This document shows, in pieces, positions 9,200 through 12,234 of a stretch of DNA of 12,234 nucleotides. Made by a program: the position numbers and the translations under genes. Source of the stretch: Gryganskiella cystojenkinii (lineage: Eukaryota > Mortierellomycota > Mortierellomycetes > Mortierellales > Mortierellaceae); assembly GCA_015852425.1 (NCBI GenBank), contig JAAAIG010001026.1, positions 1-12,234 on the forward strand, in the 5' to 3' direction. The notes under the pieces were generated by a model, which was not told where the DNA came from, did no database searches, and saw nothing but the letters and a program-made list of their open reading frames with translations. Position 1 is the first letter of the stretch, and each line of letters begins with the position of its first letter.

Positions 9200-11106
9200 T
9201 TACTCCTCATCAGCCGTGGTCTTGGCATCAGCAACCTCAAAGACAGAGGCAAGCATAGCCTGAGCAGAGGCTTTGAGCTGTTGGAAGTCATAGCCCTCTC
9301 TGTAGACAAGATCGCCCGAGTTATGATATTTGGGGTCCGCGATCGGTCCGTTGCGCTCAAAGAACGCCGTGGCTGGGTAACCAGCCTCCCAGAAAGACTG
9401 ATGATCAGAACAACAGGCGCCGGTGACACCGACGACAGCCTCGGGGACATACATTTCCGTCACGTTCTTCAACAACGAGCTCAACTCTGGAGTGTGGTAT
9501 CGGGCAGGGAAAGCAACCTGGATGGGCTCGCCGGGTTTCCTGTAAGCAAGCATATCCCCCTGAACCATCATCGTGATCGTGGTGTCCTGTTCCTTCAACT
9601 TCTTTGCCAGTGCCGCTGATCCAAAAAGTCCTTGTTCTGTAATAAATAAATATATAAAAAGGGATAGTTCGTCAGTAATCATGTTGTTCGATGCCGTTCG
9701 CCGAAAAAAGAGTCATTGGGTATACTTTCGTTACATCTCGATAAAGCACGAAATGAGCGAAGGGACCGCTACTATGCATAAGAACCAACATGACGCCGCT
9801 TTCTTACCTTCTCCTGAGAATGCGGCGATAACAAAAGTGCGACCGAACGACAGGTTGTTGGCCTTGATGATTCTGGCAACCTGCAACAACATGGTCGTGC
9901 CTGAACCGTCATCATCGGCTCCTGGTGCGCGTGGGTTCAAGAACGAACCTCGGCTGTCGTGATGGGCACCAATGATGACATGCTCAGTTGGGTGCTCTGT
10001 GCCCTTGAAGGTGCTAAAAATCAGGCCAAAAAAAAAGAGGGTGAGAATTGCAACGAGAGATGGCCTTCAATTGGCTGGTGTGGTCCTGAATGGCGTATTG
10101 GTCGGAAAGTCTATGCTTTCCGCATTTGGTCACCTCCTGCCCCTTGAGCCACGAGACCCCTTTTTTTTTGTTCCATTCCCCCGCCGTCCGCCCTTCATCT
10201 TTTGCTTGTTCCTGCAAACGTTTCAACTTACCAGATAACGTTCGGTCCAAAGCGAGACTGATATTGCATCAACTCGACAGTGTGACATCCATAACTCTCA
10301 AACTGGGACTTGAGCCATTGAGCGACCTCCAGACTCTGTTTTGACGTCGAACTTCTGGTCAAGAAGGGAGAACCGGGAGCCTCACCGGACAACCAGGTCA
10401 CATCCTGTTCCATCGTCTTGACATCGACCTGGTCCACAAGCGACTGAAGGGTCTTGCGATACTTCAAGGACTGGCTCTTGACCACGATGGGGTGATCCTT
10501 AGGCAGACTGTCCAAGGGTGCAACAAATCCCTCAGTACGAACGGGCAAGACCTCGGTGTTTGAGGGCAAGTTATCAATCAAATAGGTCGTCTCGTCCGCA
10601 GCGCAGTTGGAGCCGACCACGATTCTGTACCTTGTCTCCGACGGGAGCTCGATAGGCGTGAAAGTGCAGGCATCACGTTGATGACCGCGGGGGCGACCTC
10701 TGTAGACAGGAGGGAAACGAATCTGGGCAGAGTCACCGTTGTACTCGATATCGGCAAAGTCATAAGGAGAAGGGTTGGAGAGTCCACGAAGAGCTTCATG
10801 AATAGCATGGTTCCAGTCCTCGACATCCTTGGGAACATCGCCCTCGAGTTCCTGACGTTCGAGGACGAAGAGTTGACGGAATTCGTCTTTAGCATAAACC
10901 ATGTTGGAGAACACACGGCAGGGTTCGGGAACAGCATAGATGGAGAGGTCTCCATAGACACCACGAAGTTCCTTATTGCAGCCGGCTTGAAGCTCGAGTG
11001 TGTGCGGCAAGGTATTGTCGACGAATTCCCAGAGGACTGCTTGGGCTGAAGCAGCGGTGGCTAGGGCCAGGGCAGCCGAGAGAGTGAAGAGGATGGAGCG
11101 GACCAT
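9200..11106 (-). CDS. Secreted M28-family zinc metallopeptidase (aminopeptidase type), 3 exons, 505 aa
   Basis: M28 enzymes use two zinc ions to remove N-terminal residues from peptides; secreted fungal members help digest external protein. The exons are 11106-10232, 10013-9808 and 9636-9200. The introns (218 and 171 bases) are GT..AG and the frame is kept. A signal peptide is clear: MVRS, a hydrophobic Leu/Ala core, then ATAASA, with likely cleavage after residue 21. All family motifs are present, numbered by comparison with the Aeromonas aminopeptidase: His309 in GAHHDS, Asp325 in PGADDDGSG, Glu360 (general base) and Glu361 in SGEEQGLFGS, Asp388 in QGDM, and His465 in KYHNSGD. SDHQSFWEAGYPA (437-449) is also typical. 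The GEE motif is split by intron 2. Residues 22 to about 215 are an uncharacterised region with four cysteines (43, 63, 147, 168), perhaps a propeptide. Two N-glycosylation sequons lie near 345 and 418. Exact substrate preference cannot be read from the sequence. Confidence 0.92.
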
Positions 11107-11178
11107 TGGAGGGAATGGGGAGAGAGAGAGGGAGGGAGGGAGACGGAAAAGGGAACGAAGAGAAGGAATGAAGGAGAC
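11107..11178 (-). promoter_or_regulatory. Pyrimidine-rich leader directly upstream of the M28 peptidase start
   Basis: The - strand just before the ATG is almost pure C and T, including CCCTCCCTCCCTCTCTCTC. Such CT-rich tracts are common just upstream of fungal transcription or translation starts and are often linked to strong expression; the link to this gene is inference. Confidence 0.45.
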
Positions 11179-11388
11179 TTGATTCACAGGGAGAACGATG
11201 GAGAGTGGAATCAATGAGAGGAACAAAAAAAAATAAAAAAAGTGATTTGAAGAAAACAGAGCTGCTGCTCACAGAGGACTTTTGAGGTTGTTGGCCGTGC
11301 ATTTTTTATTTTTTCTCGTTTTGTTTATTATATATTTTTATTCGTATGAACTGGATCACTCTTTAAGGTTTAAGCCAAGTTATTTTCC

Positions 11389-11606
11389 TCACTGCGTATC
11401 TGGATCAAGACTGGGTCCTGACCAATTACAGGATTGTCTCCGAAACTCGGAGGCCAGCTCGTTTTCTCGGGCAGGTTGACGGACGAAGTTGATGGTCCCC
11501 AAGATCTGCTCGCGCGATAACCGGAAGAGTATCGATTTGAGAGAAGTTCGTGTAAGAGTTTCATGGGCGAAAAAAAGAGTATTTTCATTATTGGTCCCGA
11601 TCTCTT
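11389..11606 (-). CDS. Possible terminal exon of an unrecognised - strand gene
   Basis: A 71-codon frame without an ATG runs from about 11604 to a TGA at 11389-11391. The sequence TTTCCTTAAG just before it on the - strand could be a splice acceptor, and two AATAAA-like hexamers follow between about 11350 and 11320. The encoded peptide has a protein-like composition in its middle (SREQILGTINFVRQP, then ENELASEFRRQS). I do not recognise it. Two other frames are also open over much of this stretch, so it may be non-coding or a relic. If it is real, upstream exons would lie at 11640-12234 or beyond the window edge, and I could not identify them. Confidence 0.2.
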
Positions 11607-11675
11607 AAGGAAACTCATATCAAGGTGATGTAACCCATTCAATCGGACTGGTTTGTCTTATCATTCACACTGGGC

Positions 11676-11718
<43 letters not shown>

Positions 11719-12234
11719 ATCCGAGATTAGGGTTTTGGACTTCTTTAGAAGGATACATGAGAACCAGAACTCCAGACTTTTCCAATTATTGAGGTGATCC
11801 TCGCGCCAATGGAATAAGGGTGAAGAATAATGAATAGGGGTGCTTTAGGAGCGCATCGATGAGAGGGTTTTTTTTGCGCCTTTCGAAGTATCATTCTTCC
11901 CTTCAAAAACGGCCTATGGCATTTATCTGTAACAGAGAAACAGAGATAGGTGGCAAAGATGAGGAGAAAGGAAGCGAGACAAAAAGGAGGACGTATTGAC
12001 CTGGCAATAAAGTGGCACGGTGAGGCTAGTGAAGTCGGAACGAAAACAAGCGAGTGCGAGAGATTGAACGATGGAGAGGCTTAGGGTATGCGTACAAAAT
12101 CGTCTTTTTTTTGAGGCACACCAGATGCCAGCTGAGATCTAAAATTACAGTACTTTCTAGTTTTTTTCTTAAAATTTCGTTAAAGGCCTATTCAATTTCA
12201 TCGACCCGTATAATCGCAATTTTCAAATAAAAAG
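11607..12234. other. Intergenic or unresolved region
   Basis: No convincing gene is visible on either strand. The region holds the GA microsatellite, purine-rich stretches on the + strand around 11935-12000 (so CT-rich on the - strand, like the leaders of the two - strand genes), and an AT-rich right edge. The - strand from about 12100 downwards has the look of a leader with possible introns, so part of a gene starting here cannot be excluded. Confidence 0.4.
11679..11715. repeat. (GA)n microsatellite, about 18 copies
   Basis: An uninterrupted run of GA dinucleotides covers 37 bases. Perfect runs of this length tend to be length-variable between strains. No coding frame crosses it convincingly. 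Confidence 0.95.

Noticed and set aside
8951..9619. A 222-codon open frame on the + strand overlapping the last exon of the peptidase gene
   Set aside because: It is antisense to an exon with unmistakable M28 motifs, and its product has no recognisable features beyond one hydrophobic stretch coded by the T-rich spacer.
10014..10231. Read-through coding frame into the first peptidase intron
   Set aside because: Skipping this 218-base stretch joins two halves of a continuous M28 domain at proper GT..AG sites. Reading through ends the protein before its zinc ligands.
11745..11894. A 49-codon - strand ORF starting with ATG
   Set aside because: It is short, has no recognisable features, and its codons mirror a purine-rich + strand. 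It is not supportable without transcripts.
11727..12086. Two TTAGGG motifs (11727-11732 and 12081-12086)
   Set aside because: These are single hexamers, not tandem telomere repeats; two in about 350 bases can arise by chance.

Overview
The window is a compact, intron-rich eukaryotic locus that looks fungal. Its genes are close together, introns are short (about 85 to 220 bases) with clean GT..AG ends, pyrimidine-rich leaders precede two of the start codons, AATAAA-type signals lie shortly after the stop codons, and a secreted M28 peptidase of the type common in moulds is present. Short introns, a retained NELF subunit and A/T homopolymer runs in introns and gene flanks suggest an early-diverging fungus, perhaps Mortierella-like. 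That placement is inference; no rRNA or other taxonomic marker is present.

Layout: (1) 1-390, + strand, the 3' end of an unrecognised gene with an acidic C-terminus. (2) 985-3890, + strand, a ten-exon gene for a 603-residue homologue of negative elongation factor subunit B (NELF-B/COBRA1), a component of the metazoan RNA polymerase II pausing complex that yeasts lack. (3) 4478-8696, - strand, an eight-exon gene for a 1123-residue protein with a Ser/Thr/Ala-rich basic head and a long coiled coil; all seven introns are phase 0. (4) 9200-11106, - strand, a three-exon gene for a 505-residue secreted M28 zinc aminopeptidase-type enzyme with every metal ligand present and a long N-terminal region. 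(5) 11107-12234, mostly intergenic, with a pyrimidine-rich leader on the - strand, a possible terminal exon of another - strand gene (11389-11606) and a (GA)n microsatellite.

Genes 1 and 2 run left to right and genes 3 and 4 right to left, so genes 2 and 3 converge on a 587-base region holding poly(A) signals for both. Nothing suggests the genes work as one pathway: a transcription-pausing subunit, a probable cytoskeletal or scaffold protein and a secreted peptidase simply lie side by side. I saw no mobile element, CRISPR array, tRNA or rRNA. The most notable observation is the NELF-B gene in an apparently fungal genome. I built the exon models by hand from reading frame, splice consensus and remembered family sequence, and no transcript data back them.
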